Shown here: positions 49,871 to 60,233 of the stretch, piece after piece
How the letters are laid out: every line of letters begins with the position of its first letter
Position numbering within the stretch: position 1 is the stretch's first letter
NCBI GenBank assembly: GCA_902729315.2
Contig: LR746270.1
Location: 1,954,501 to 2,018,500 of the forward strand
Direction of reading: 5' to 3'
DNA: 64,000 nt
Origin: Spirodela intermedia
Lineage: Eukaryota; Streptophyta; Magnoliopsida; Alismatales; Araceae
The notes under the pieces: generated by a model
What the model was told of the DNA's origin: nothing
Seen by the model: only the letters and a program-made list of their open reading frames with translations
The model's database searches: none
Position numbers and translations under genes: made by a program

Positions 49871-50101
49871 ATGGCGAGTTTGAAAGTGGCAACCACGGCG
49901 GGATTTCTTTTAGTTCTCATCCTGTTGTCCTCGGGCTTTCAATCTTTATCGGCGTCGAGGCCTCTGGGAGGCCGCTGGTTGTCAGAGGAAGAAATTGCGC
50001 TGTCGTCCGAGTCGTTGATTAAGGGGCCGACCGATGAATCAACTGAGTCTGGCTGCACGAGCACTCCTAACAGGGGGGGCAGACCTTGCCGAATCCCGTA
50101 A
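49871..50101 (+). CDS. small secreted two-cysteine peptide precursor (copy 3)
   Basis: A 76-aa precursor. The ATG at 49871 starts MASLKVATTAGFLLVLILLS, a signal peptide probably cleaved after the SAS before RPLGG. An acidic middle (SEEEIALSSESLIKGPTDES) leads into the C-terminus SGCTSTPNRGGRPCRIP, nearly identical to copy 1. The open frame runs further upstream but without an ATG, and begins inside the leader, so 49871 is preferred. The two-cysteine C-terminus is presumably the mature signal, possibly disulphide-linked. It is not a defensin, which would need eight cysteines. Family proposal (CTNIP/SCREW-like phytocytokine) as for copy 1, inferred from the CT-x-x-P ... C pattern, the precursor layout and the upstream W-boxes. 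Confidence 0.75.
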   Translation: MASLKVATTAGFLLVLILLSSGFQSLSASRPLGGRWLSEEEIALSSESLIKGPTDESTESGCTSTPNRGGRPCRIP

Positions 50102-50334
50102 ATAGAGGAGATAGAGAACCGAGGGCATTTACCTGCCTCCCTCTGTCTCGCTCTCCTCCCTCGCTCTCTCATAAAGATGAGTGAGCATGTGTTCCTTCAA
50201 TAAGAATGCTGATTTTCTTTATTCGCTATTTATAGCAGTGTCAATATGGGAGTTGAAGAATGGGACAACATACTCGTTCAGTAGAACGATAGCTGAGTAT
50301 TTTGAATCATCGACCACAGTTTAGTTTCAAAGAG

Positions 50335-50575
50335 TGTTGGAGGAGAAGGAGACGACAAGGAAAAAGAGACAAAACCCTCATTCATATTAGAGAGAAATTA
50401 GAAGGATGTTACTTATAGGAGGGAGAAGGGACACGATAAGAGGGAAAGTCGCAGTAGGTGGGGAGGACATGAGAGAGAGAGAGAGAGAGAGAAGAGGGGA
50501 GGGGGGGGGGGGAGACTACTCATCTCTTATGTGGGCCCATTAGGCCATATTTTCATACTCACCCATATTAGGGAT
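50335..50575 (-). repeat. copia 3' LTR (approximate right end)
   Basis: Starts with TGTTGGAGGAGAAGGAGA, the same sequence that begins the opposite LTR at 58803 (TGTTGGAAGAGAAGGAGA). It contains a GA/G-run microsatellite at about 50471-50514 and ends near the stop of the minus-strand RNase H frame. Confidence 0.6.
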
Positions 50576-50584
50576 CCTACCCTT

Positions 50585-50900
50585 ATCCCTTTCAAGTGAG
50601 AGTATAAATGTCAATTAGTCTCAACTTACGTGAGAAAGTATCATAAGACAAGATGTTAAGACCCTTCATAAAGATGTTTGCCAATTGATCTAAAAATGTC
50701 ACGTATGAAGTAGAGATCAGACCTTGCAAGAATTTACCAACAGATAACATGACATACTGTCTTAATGTGCATGCTACAAAGGTGAAATGTTTTGTGATTC
50801 ACAATAAACCTCACCACTTCGTTATCACAGTACATGGGCATAGCCTGTTGTACTAGATAATCTAACTCTTCAAGAAGATTACGTACTCAAAACATATAAG
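50585..50900 (-). pseudogene. copia RNase H remnant
   Basis: Minus-strand translation gives PMYCDNEVVRFIVNHKTFHL, then DQLANIFMKGLNILSYDTF, the usual C-terminal RNase H segments of Ty1/copia polyproteins, ending just before the 3' LTR. Internal frameshift. Confidence 0.8.
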
Positions 50901-51547
50901 AAGACATCTCGTGCATGGCTCAATACTTCACCTCACAATTAGATGAAGACGGAATATGTTGTTTGTGACTCGTCTAGGTCACTAGGTTGCTGCCAACATA
51001 AATATAATAACCAATGATAAATTTTTGGTCTTCTCAATCCCTTGCAATATTAGAGTCTAAGTAACCTACCATGCAAAGATGTTCATGTTGGCAAAAAAAT
51101 AATCCTCTCCTTAGAGCATACTTGAGGTAGGCTAAAAGATGAACTACACCATCCTAATGAATCTTGTGTGGCTCATGCATAAATTAATTGAGAAGATTCA
51201 TGGTGAAGGCAATGTCCATATATTTAACTATGAGATAAATCAACTTCCTCACCAATTGCTAATATTGTTAGGGATCACTAAGGGAGATTTCTCATCCCAA
51301 AACTTCAACTGGGTCTTGATTGGTGATACATGAGGTTTGTAGTCAAGAAGACCCATCTCTTGTAAAAAAAATCAAGAACATATTTTTGCTAGGTAAGAAC
51401 TACTTCACCAAGGTTACAAGTGAACTCAACCCCCAAGAAGTACCTAGGAGTCCCCAAATCACGAATATCCAAGTGTTCTTGGAGAAATACTTTGGTATCT
51501 TGGATGTCGTCCACATCACTCTAATAATGATCATATCATCGACATAG
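50901..51547 (-). pseudogene. copia reverse transcriptase, C-terminal part
   Basis: On the minus strand, directly left of an inserted solo LTR, VIYVDDMII (the RT catalytic box) is followed in another frame by QDTKVFLQEHLDIRDLGTPR and YFLGVEF. Typical copia palm/thumb sequence with frameshifts. Confidence 0.85.
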
Positions 51548-51552
51548 ATGAC

Positions 51553-53185
51553 TGACGTGACTTAGTCATTGTATAGTAAATCACACAAATTTTAAATTTA
51601 TAAAACTAGAAAATCTGAATTTTTAGATATTTAAAAGTATTTCTACACAAATATATCAATTATAATTCAATAAAACTTCTAAAAATAGTGATAATTTTTT
51701 AAGTCAAATAGGGATGTAATATAATATTTGATAATTATTTAGAATTTTCCTCCAAGAATACTATTTTTTATTAATTTTATATTAGGAAATAAAAAAGAAA
51801 TATATTTAAAATTCACAAAAAAAGAAAATAAGGGTGCGGATGTCAGAATGACGTTAGCACCCGGTGAACACGAATCGGGTGGAAATAGAGTTCCGCCTGA
51901 TAATTCTTATGTAAGTGATTACAAATGATTTAATTGATCAAATAAGATATGTAAAAATTGAAAGAATCGTAATAGAATAAAATATATCTTAGTAAATTTA
52001 AATCATATAAATTATCACTAAATGAAGTGAAAATTAAGTTGAAAATAGGAAAAAAGTTCTGACGTTGTAGTGGCGATGCGTCAGCGATGCACAAGAATCC
52101 TAAGCATTTAGAAAAATCATCATATAGTGTCCACAGCCTCAAAGGCTTTCCTTGGACAAGAACGATATGGGCAATCTCTAGATCTCCTTGCGAAGTTTAG
52201 AGATCAATGAAATAGGTCGTCGAATCATCTCTAGTGGCTGTGACCCAGCAGAATGGAAAAATGACGACTTTGTGGCTCTCTAACGATTGTCACCTAACGA
52301 AGAGGAGCTAGATGAAGGTGGGGCGCGTATTAGGGAGCTTCATCTTCAGGTCCGCAAAGCAAGAGGAGGCTCTTCATCGCATCCAGTATGCTATCAAGAG
52401 ATGGTGACTCATCTCCTAGCAAATCGTCCTCTTCTCGACAACAGCTTGTTTGTCAATCAATCAGAGATGCCTTGCTTGATAGATTTGTGATTTTTTTATT
52501 ACAAATCGTTCAATAATTTTAGTAACAATACTTCATGAATTACGTTGACAAGATTTTTGCCAATGATCTAATGATTTTGGCAGCTTAATCCTTCACCAGC
52601 AATATGTAGGAAAGTCACGATAATTAGATAAAAAAATATAAATTTTGGCTCTAGGAAGATTCGAACCTATGCCAGTTGCTTGTCCTTTCTAAGGAAGGTG
52701 TGACACGGGTTTAGTCCCACATTACTTGTGTGCTGAAGTTTTGAGCGAATATATAGTAATGTTACATTTGCAAGTAAGTTTCTTTCTTGCGCGTGTATGA
52801 CCACTCTTTGACCCACAGTCAGCTGGCCACTAGTGACGTAGAAGGGGAGTGACACACATATTTCCTTATTGGTTCAAGTCGCTCGAGCTCTTACTTGTGA
52901 CTACTCTTCGACTATGCTTCCGACTTGTTTGCAGGCTTGGTTGGCCAATAGGTCCCCCCTATTTTGTTTTATTTTTATTTTTATTTTTTTCTTTATTTAT
53001 CACAAAAGTAAGACTATAAAAATCATATCAATTTATATAAAATTACATAATTACCCAAAAATTCACATTAATCAATTGAAAATCATTTTTCACATTTTAA
53101 CACAAATATGAGTCTATTTATCATGAGTTAAGGTGAAAACTATATTATTTACTAATTATTAACTTATGATAATGAAGACATATCA
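51553..53185. mobile_element. solo LTR, 1633 bp, inserted in copia RT
   Basis: Begins TGACGTGACTTAG and ends GAAGACATATCA (TG...CA). It is flanked by ATGAC (51548-51552) and ACGAC (53186-53190), a 5-bp target duplication with one change. Removing it and one repeat restores the minus-strand copia reading CILLVIYVDDM exactly. No gag or pol lies inside. A second copy is at 60234-61899. Internal marks are AGATTCGAACCTATGCC (reverse of a tRNA B-box-like motif) and TTTAGTCCCACATTACTT, often seen in plant LTRs. Confidence 0.9.
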
Positions 53186-53190
53186 ACGAC

Positions 53191-53660
53191 CAAAAGAATA
53201 CAACCACTAATGAATGACCACCTGAAGACAATAGGCTCAAAATTGCACTCCTAGAAATCTCATTAGTGAATCAACATGCTAAACTTGGTAAACCAAGCTA
53301 GGGGACTTTATTTAAGTCCATAAATAACTTTTCAAAGAAGGTAGACCTTGATAGATTTCACTAGCAACATATACTTGAGAAGTTGCTCTATATAAACTTC
53401 TTCATCAAGGTCACTATAGAGGAAAGTGTTGGATACGTTGAGTTGATGAAGTGACCAATTAAGATTCACAGCCATAAAGACTAATATGCATAGTGAGGCA
53501 ATCTGAACCATTGGGGAGAATGTCTCAAAATAATTGATGCCATACTTTTGTGAGAACCCGCGAGCCACTAGTCATGCCTTATAACAGTGTACCCTTCCAT
53601 CACGAAGGTACTTAATGGTGACACCCATCCGCAAGAAACAATGTTAGTACCACACAGTCG
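53191..53660 (-). pseudogene. copia reverse transcriptase, N-terminal part
   Basis: Minus-strand frame 53332-53568 encodes RGFSQKYGINYFETFSPMV, LHQLNVSNTFLYSDLDEEVY and IEQLL. It continues in other frames through VIYGLK.SPLAWFTKFSML up to CILLV at the insertion point. Dead, with stops and shifts. Confidence 0.9.
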
Positions 53661-54990
53661 AGAAACTAGCTCCCACATATCTTGGTAGATGAGAGTGGCA
53701 TACTCTTCATCCATGGCTGTCTTCTAGTGAGCTACCATCAAAGCATTCACGTGAGATGTGAAAATTAATTCAACAGTCAAAGAAAGGACAAAGGGACAAT
53801 ATCTAGGTGAAATGTAGTCATAGGAAATCACATTAGGAATCGGATGAGAGGTATAAGAGCAGCATACCATATTCAGATGTAGGGTACAAAATGAGGTGCC
53901 TTTGCAAAGCACAATGGGAAGATGAAGATTATCTTTGGGAGCCACACATGTGGAAGGAGATGAGGATTGGTCAAGAGTTGACGAAGAGATGTGGAGAGAT
54001 GATCTAGTAAGGGCAGCCAATGAAGAAGCTTTTGATGATGGAAGACGTGGTGGCAAAGATGGATTATGACAAATAAGTTGAGATGGGAGATGGTAATGAA
54101 AGAACTTGAGTGTGAAGGTGATTGGTGTTAGATGCTAGATCTAGGGCAGATATAGGTGTAGTAGTAAGCACAGCTTCTGGTAGAGACATAGATGGTGAAG
54201 ACAATGCATCAATAAATCGTGACTTCTCATGAAAGGTGACATCGACTAAGACAACATACCTCCATTCGTAAGGTAGATACACATGGTATCTCCTTTTGAG
54301 TGCGAGAATAACCACGGAGGAAGAGATTTAGAGTGGTATTTTAAACAAAAAGCATACACCTAAAAACTCACGGAGGAAGAGAAAATAGGTCATCCTTAGG
54401 TAGAAGACGTCATAGTGGAACTTCACCACCAAGGAGAGAGGATGGTAGATGATTGATAAGGCACATTGAGGTGAGGACTGTATCTACTCAAAGATAATTT
54501 GGAATGCTATTTCCATTATTAGAGTATGGGTCATATTGAGAATATGACAATGCTTTCGTTCAACAACACCATTTTGTACCAATTGAGTCCTAAATTCTTG
54601 CAAACTTCTTGAAGCACCAATTGAGTAAACTCAAGTGCATTATTAGTTTGTTGGATCTTAGGTGTTGTAGACCATTGTGGATAAACCTCCTAGAGAAAAA
54701 CCTTGAAGTAAGAAAGAACTTTAGTATGGTTTTTGAGTAGGTAAACCTAGGAAACTCAAGAGAAGTCATCAATGAGGACCATATAGTAACAAAATCTAGA
54801 AATAGACATCACACGAACCAGACCTCAAATATCACAATGAATCAGTTCAAACTGGTGTTCACATGATAAACCATCACGACGAGGATATGCAAAATGAAAA
54901 ATTTTGCAAGTTGACATGATTCCCATTGATACTTAGAAATAAAAATGGCTGGTCAGACTTCATGTAACTTTGAAATTTTTGCATGAACAA
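53661..54990 (-). pseudogene. copia integrase and linker remnant
   Basis: Minus-strand pieces in several frames: FELIHCDI.GLVRV, YMVLIDDFS, VLSYFKVFL, NNALEFTQLVLQEVCKNLG (integrase core), then RRYHVYLPYEWRYVVLVDVT followed by FHEKSRF, the copia segment after the integrase. The 83-codon (54064-54315) and 110-codon (53724-54056) frames are parts of it. Confidence 0.85.
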
Positions 54991-55129
54991 AATGCTAATG
55001 TCACAACAACAAAGAAAACATTTGAGAAAACAAACACGACAATCTGACTGAAGGTGTATTCGATACCAACACATAGAGGCCCCGACTAGTCTCTCTACTC
55101 AAATCAATCCTCTTCCTTGTTTGCAAGTC

Positions 55130-55900
55130 CTAAAACACAGAGTGAAAAGGAAAAAATATAACAAAATAATAAAGGACTTTGATGATGATACTAATTGATA
55201 GAAAATTGACATGCAAGTTGAGAACATAAAGAACGTTGTCAAGGGATAGAGAAGAGATAATGGTAGTCACCCCTTTGTCAGCAATAGAATAGGGGCAGTC
55301 ATCCGTATTGATAATAGTTTCAAGATAACTAAGGGTCTTAAGGTAGGTGAGGAGGGAGGATGTACCTAACATATGGGTTGAGGCACCTGAATCAATAACC
55401 CAAGTCTCATTAGTGGGTGAGGATGTTGAGAGAGCGGTACCTACGTAAGAAGACGATGCATGGTGCGATGCATGAGAAGACGATGTAAGTGCCTTAGACT
55501 CTGACCATTGGTCATACTTCTTGAGAAACATGGTGATCTTAACTCCGGTCGTTGGTGCTAGAAGAGGAGTAGATCCAACATGTTGTCTAGATGTAGGAGC
55601 AATAGGAGTAGGCAATGCCACATTGACATAGATGCTGTTGGGAGGAAGTTTGTGAGGTTAATCCACTGGATACCCAAACTTCTAGAAGTATTTGGTCGCG
55701 ATATGGTTGTTCCTACCACAATGCTCACGAGGAAAACTATTGCAGCCAAGAGGAGTAGCACGCCCATGATTTGACCCACAACCATGATCGAAAGAGGCAC
55801 CACGACTTGCTCAAAGAGTGGTAACTACAAGTGCTGAAGCTTCACAAGTGATTGTCCAGGATGAAATGGGGGCCAAGGCTGAAGTTGATATGGGAGTGAT
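55130..55900 (-). pseudogene. copia gag zinc knuckle and protease remnant
   Basis: The minus-strand frame 55130-55621 contains TWVIDSGASTHMLG (aspartic protease active site DSGA) and the following SLDNVLYVLNLHVNFLSIS. Upstream, about 55680-55760, another frame has HCGRNNHIATKYF.KFGYP, the second half of the gag CCHC knuckle. Confidence 0.88.
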
Positions 55901-56350
55901 CCATTGCATAATATTAAATGTTTCCTCCTAGGTGGGAGGAGTAACTCTATTAAGGATCAAGCCTCTAACTTGATTGATTAAACTTGGATCAATATAATCA
56001 AGATAGACAGTCACCAATAGCTCCTGATGATAACATTGGTTGACGTTTAGATCAAAGGAAATCAATTGATATTGATCTAACAAATTTTCAAGCTTCATTA
56101 GTGTAAGATATGTAGAATGTCATGGAGATGACATGTCATGTAGCTTAATAAAGTTGTTAAAGATATCTATGTATAATCGATGCTCTCTTTGCCTACAAAT
56201 GAATGATAGAGCTTGTGTCACATTTGTTTGGCTATATCCAGATACTCGATAGTCTCAACAAGTCATAGCAACCATCTTTCACTGTCCAATCAGACAAGCT
56301 AGAGTGATGTAGTGTCAAAGAGAAATATCAGTACTAAATAGAAGGTTGGG
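55901..56350 (-). pseudogene. copia gag remnant
   Basis: Minus-strand translations in mixed frames show gag-like pieces (SDWTVKDGCYDLL, LDIAKQM, LMKLENLLDQYQLISFDLNV). Order and orientation fit the 5' part of the copia element. Too decayed to give an open frame. Confidence 0.55.
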
Positions 56351-56689
56351 ATTTAAGATTACTCTTGGCTAAGTTAAGGAAGATTATGAGTAGGTTAATT
56401 TTGCTGATTTTAGAAGAATTAGGATTGTAATTACTTTACAAGAACTACACTTTCAAGGATTTAGATAAAGTTTCAACTAGGGTGTTAGGATCACCGATAA
56501 AAGGCACAAAGAAGGGTAGTCTATGGTTCACTCAATTCTTATAAGGAGCAAGGATTAAAAAATAATGATCACTTCACAAAGGGAATTGAAATCAACGTAC
56601 ATTGCTAAAGGGGATTCTAGAGTGATTTTCTTGATTCTAGTGACTTGAGATCCACAAGCCTTGTTGAGGAATTTATAATGAGTGATGAT

Positions 56690-56879
56690 TCAAGAAAATG
56701 GGAGGCCTGGGTTAGGTAGCTGAGGTTCACGATGTATTTGAATACTTAAAAAAATATAAGGGAGGAAAAAAGATTTAAATGAGAAATAGAAAGAATAAAA
56801 GAATAAGAGAATAAAATAATAATGAGAATAAATAAAAGGGTGGGGAGAGAAAATGGGCGGAATGAGAGGGCGTCGGCGG

Positions 56880-56911
<32 letters not shown>

Positions 56912-57600
56912 TGAGGGGATACGTGGCGACGGTGGGTGAGAGGGAGAGAGAGAAGATAAGGGGGTGCGTGGCGACGGCCGGAGAAGAAGAGGGAGAGAGA
57001 AAATGAGGGGGTACATGGCGTCGGTGGGAGAGAGAAGAAAGAGGGTTTCGGCGGGAGAGAGAGAGTGAGAGAGGACGGGAAAACGTGGCGACGGCGGGAG
57101 AGAAGAACGAGGGTTTCAGCGGGAGAGAGAGATGAAGTGGCGGCGACGGGGTGGACGGCCAGGAGCCGGAGTGGCGATGACGGGCGGACGACGAGGAGGC
57201 GGGGCGACGGCGACGGAGCGGACGGCGAGGAGGCTTGCGACGGCAATGGGGCGGACGGCGAGGAGGCGGGACGAGGGCGACAGGGTGGCTGGCATGAAGA
57301 GCAGTGGCGGTGATGGGGCGGACGACAAGAGACGGGACAACGATGACGGGGTGGCTGGCGATAAAGGGAGTGGCGACGACGGGGTGACGAGGACGACGTG
57401 AAGAGGAAGAGAAGGAGGTCCCCTAATCCAAGAGGGCAAGAAGAAGAGGGGAAGCCCCTAATCCAAGAGGCGATGACAAGAGATGAGGACCCCTCAGCCC
57501 AAGGGGTGAGATGGGGAAGAAGACGACCCTCTAATCCAAGAAGGTAAGCTAAACCTTGACTAATTTTGTCAATCACCGTCTCAAACAAAACAGAGTCTTA
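56690..57600. repeat. GA- and GCGACGG-rich low-complexity block in copia leader
   Basis: GGGAGAGAGAGAGAG tracts alternate with GTGGCGACGGCGGG-type units; around 57130-57390 the block is GC-rich with GGCGGACGGCGAGGAGG repeats. A 280-codon minus-strand frame across it is proline/serine low-complexity and is not called a gene. It lies between gag and the primer site of the copia element. Confidence 0.75.
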
Positions 57601-57772
57601 GCATGTAGAGGGGAAAAGAAGAGCGGTGGTTTTCCACGGAATGGAGAGAGAACGAGAAAGAAGGGGTGACGGAGACACCCTTTCCCAAGAGATGTCATGT
57701 GGCGCTTCTTGGTGGCAACGACCCCCTCTTTTAGAGGAGGGATGTGAGGATGACATGGCATCCTTTCCCTAT

Positions 57773-57773
57773 T

Positions 57774-57803
<30 letters not shown>
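57773..57803. repeat. (TTC)n microsatellite
   Basis: About ten perfect TTC units. Confidence 0.97.
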
Positions 57804-57804
<1 letters not shown>

Positions 57805-58495
57805 TTGGGCCATCTTTTGTAGATGGATCTCTTACTTACTTGTAGGGACCTACTTATTGGTCTTGGATCCAATATTCTATGTTAGTCCAATAGAGGAGAA
57901 AGGTGCCAGTTGACTTGGAGATGAACTCTTCGAGGTAGAAGAACCTTGATTCTAGCACTTCTTCTTGAAAGGGTTGACCTCAAAGGTTAAACCTCTGATT
58001 GACCATCCTCCGCTGACTTGAATTGACTTTTATGACTAAAAGATTCTTTATTAAATCATGTGATCCTATCATGGAGTCACCGGCAGGCAGCAATAAATTC
58101 ATAATAAATTGGCGATAGCTATGAATGCTAAATAAACGACAAAAGTTATGTGACTATTGATGATAACTGATACTGTCTTCAATGAGAGTTGGACCTAGAT
58201 TGTGAAGCTGATTAAGGAGTGGATTCATCAACGTAACAAGAGCAATGGGGGCAGAGGTGTTGGCAGTCTACCCGCAGTTGGTAGAGATGGATGAAGACGC
58301 CAGAAGAATTTCTGACTTCATAAAAGGCAACTGATGTTGAAGCTAGAAGGAGGTGGCGGCTTGCAAAGTAGCAGTGTGGGCACCAGAAGGGTAGCAAAAA
58401 TAACAAAAGAGGCACAGTGAGAGGTGGTGGGGGCAGCACTTACAAAGGTGTGGCAAGAGGCAATGGCGGCGCCTAATAGGTGCTGCAAGATGACA

Positions 58496-58788
58496 GAAAT
58501 TAGGCCAGCATCCAGCCAGCTCATGCTAAGGCAGTAGTGGGGGGAGATAAAGCCTCATTTTCAAGCCGGCGAAAAATAGGACAGCATCCAACAAGCTCAG
58601 GCTAAGGCAGCGGTGGTGGGAGATAAAGCCTCCTCTTTAGGCCGACAGAAAATAGGACAACGTCAAGCAAGCTTAGGCTAAGGCGGCGGGAGATAAAGCC
58701 TCCTCTTTAGGCAACAGTGGTGGCGGCACAATGGAAAATAGGATGACATCCGGCAAGCTAAGGCTAAGGCGGTGGCAGCAAGATCAAC
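58496..58788. repeat. minisatellite, four units of 75-86 bp
   Basis: Units start at 58496, 58571, 58648 and 58734 with GAAAATAGGA.AGC-type openings, followed by CAAGCT.AGGCTAAGGC and, in the first three, GGGAGATAAAGCCTC. The last unit ends directly at the primer-binding site of the copia element. Confidence 0.9.
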
Positions 58789-58790
58789 CT

Positions 58791-58802
58791 ACTCTGATAT
58801 CC
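58791..58802 (-). other. copia primer-binding site
   Basis: On the minus strand GGATATCAGAGT, keeping the TATCAGAG core of the initiator-Met-tRNA primer site (TGGTATCAGAGC), immediately beside the LTR that starts at 58803. Confidence 0.75.
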
Positions 58803-58865
58803 TGTTGGAAGAGAAGGAGATGACAAGGAAAAAAACACAGAACTCTCTAAGAGGTTACCTCATTA
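58803..58865 (-). repeat. copia 5' LTR, only its end recognisable
   Basis: The first roughly 35 bases match the LTR at 50335 well, the next roughly 25 weakly; beyond about 58865 no similarity is visible. The LTR is truncated or strongly diverged. Confidence 0.6.
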
Positions 58866-60233
58866 CTTTGTTGAGTAGAAACAACTGAGGGTGTAACATG
58901 AGTATTGACTTTGCATAGTTGCAAAATAGAATTTAATATGTTGATTGAACAGGCTCCAAGGACCTACAAAACCTCTAAAACTTTTAAAATTTGAATTTTT
59001 TTATCAAATGTCTTCACTAATAAAGACATAAGGGCAACCATTACAAAGTTATTTGAATGGTGAGTCAAATAAAGTAAATTTAAGAGAAAATGATCAAGAC
59101 ACTGATTTTTAATTTATTGACAAGATTAATGATTTAAGATGTTTACATAAGGGGAAAATAATATAGAAGTTTGAATTTCATAAGAAAATTATTGCCATCC
59201 CATAAAATATATCACAGATATAAGGTAGGCCTTAAAATTTAAGATTTATGGTTTACAAATAAAGTTGATTCAAAGAGGAACCTAGAGCTAAAAACTATTG
59301 TTGAAATTTGAATCTGAATTTTATAGAATCTATGCACAGCCTATTAAAGGCCATTTCCCCAACCATTTAAACTCAATAAAGGCCAAAACAAACAATCTAA
59401 CCAACCCATAAAAGAGACATTTCATGCAAATTAAGGTAAAAGGAAAATATACAATGCTTATATGGTGATAGCTACTTGAATAAACATTGTTCCTCTCCAT
59501 CTTCTCCTCTCAAGTATTTAAGTTTTAAGTGCAAGGTCTGGTTATTTCAAAGGAGTCATTGATACTATTCCCAATTGCAAATGCTTCCTACTTCAGCCAA
59601 ATATATCTCAACTCCTTCACTAACTTTCAATGAACAAAAGAAATTTGAAGGTTGTCGTAACTTTCTTCTAAGTTTTTCATGTATTTATTTTAGTTTTGAA
59701 TGTATTATGATGCCGATCTTGTACTTGTGGTGTTCTCGAGTAGAAGACACATAACTATGGTGTATGTGGTAGCTGATAAATGCATGTGATTTTATTGGTC
59801 AATTGACAAGGACCTGTGTTGTGTTTGGTTAGTCAGTCCAACTCTTGTAATACACTCAAGCCTTTTTCAGCACTTGTGTTGTGCTGAAGGTAGAATGAGA
59901 CTTGTAACATCTGAGTGAAGGATTTTAGAAATGTGATTTCTATTATAAATACATAGACTTGAAGAGTTTATGATGTAAGAAAGAATTAAAGCCATAAGTC
60001 AACTATAAAGGACTTGGTTAGTGGAAATCCAAGGTCAGTTTACTTGAAAAGTGAATTTAGGTCTTGCAAGTTCAACCACTCTAAAAATATTTTCTTAATC
60101 AACTAACTCTCTTCCCCTTTGTAGATTATATGTGAGCTACTGTTAATATAAAAAACTTAAGAAAAATAAAAAAGATAAAAGAATTAATAATTTTTTTAAT
60201 TCATCTATTCTCTTGATTTATCCAACCATTTAG
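58866..60233. other. AT-rich intergenic, no gene seen
   Basis: No ORF, RNA or element recognised. May include diverged LTR sequence of the copia element at its left side. Confidence 0.4.

Noticed and set aside
41391-50101. Peptide genes as plant defensins or other multi-cysteine peptides
   Set aside because: Outside the signal peptide only two cysteines are present in each precursor, not the six to eight such families require.
52640-52680. tRNA gene in the solo LTR (GGTTCGAAT on the minus strand)
   Set aside because: Only a B-box-like motif is present; no A-box, anticodon arm or acceptor pairing can be drawn.
56746-57588. 280-codon minus-strand ORF
   Set aside because: Proline/serine/arginine low-complexity translation of GA and GCGACGG repeats inside a retrotransposon leader; no domain.
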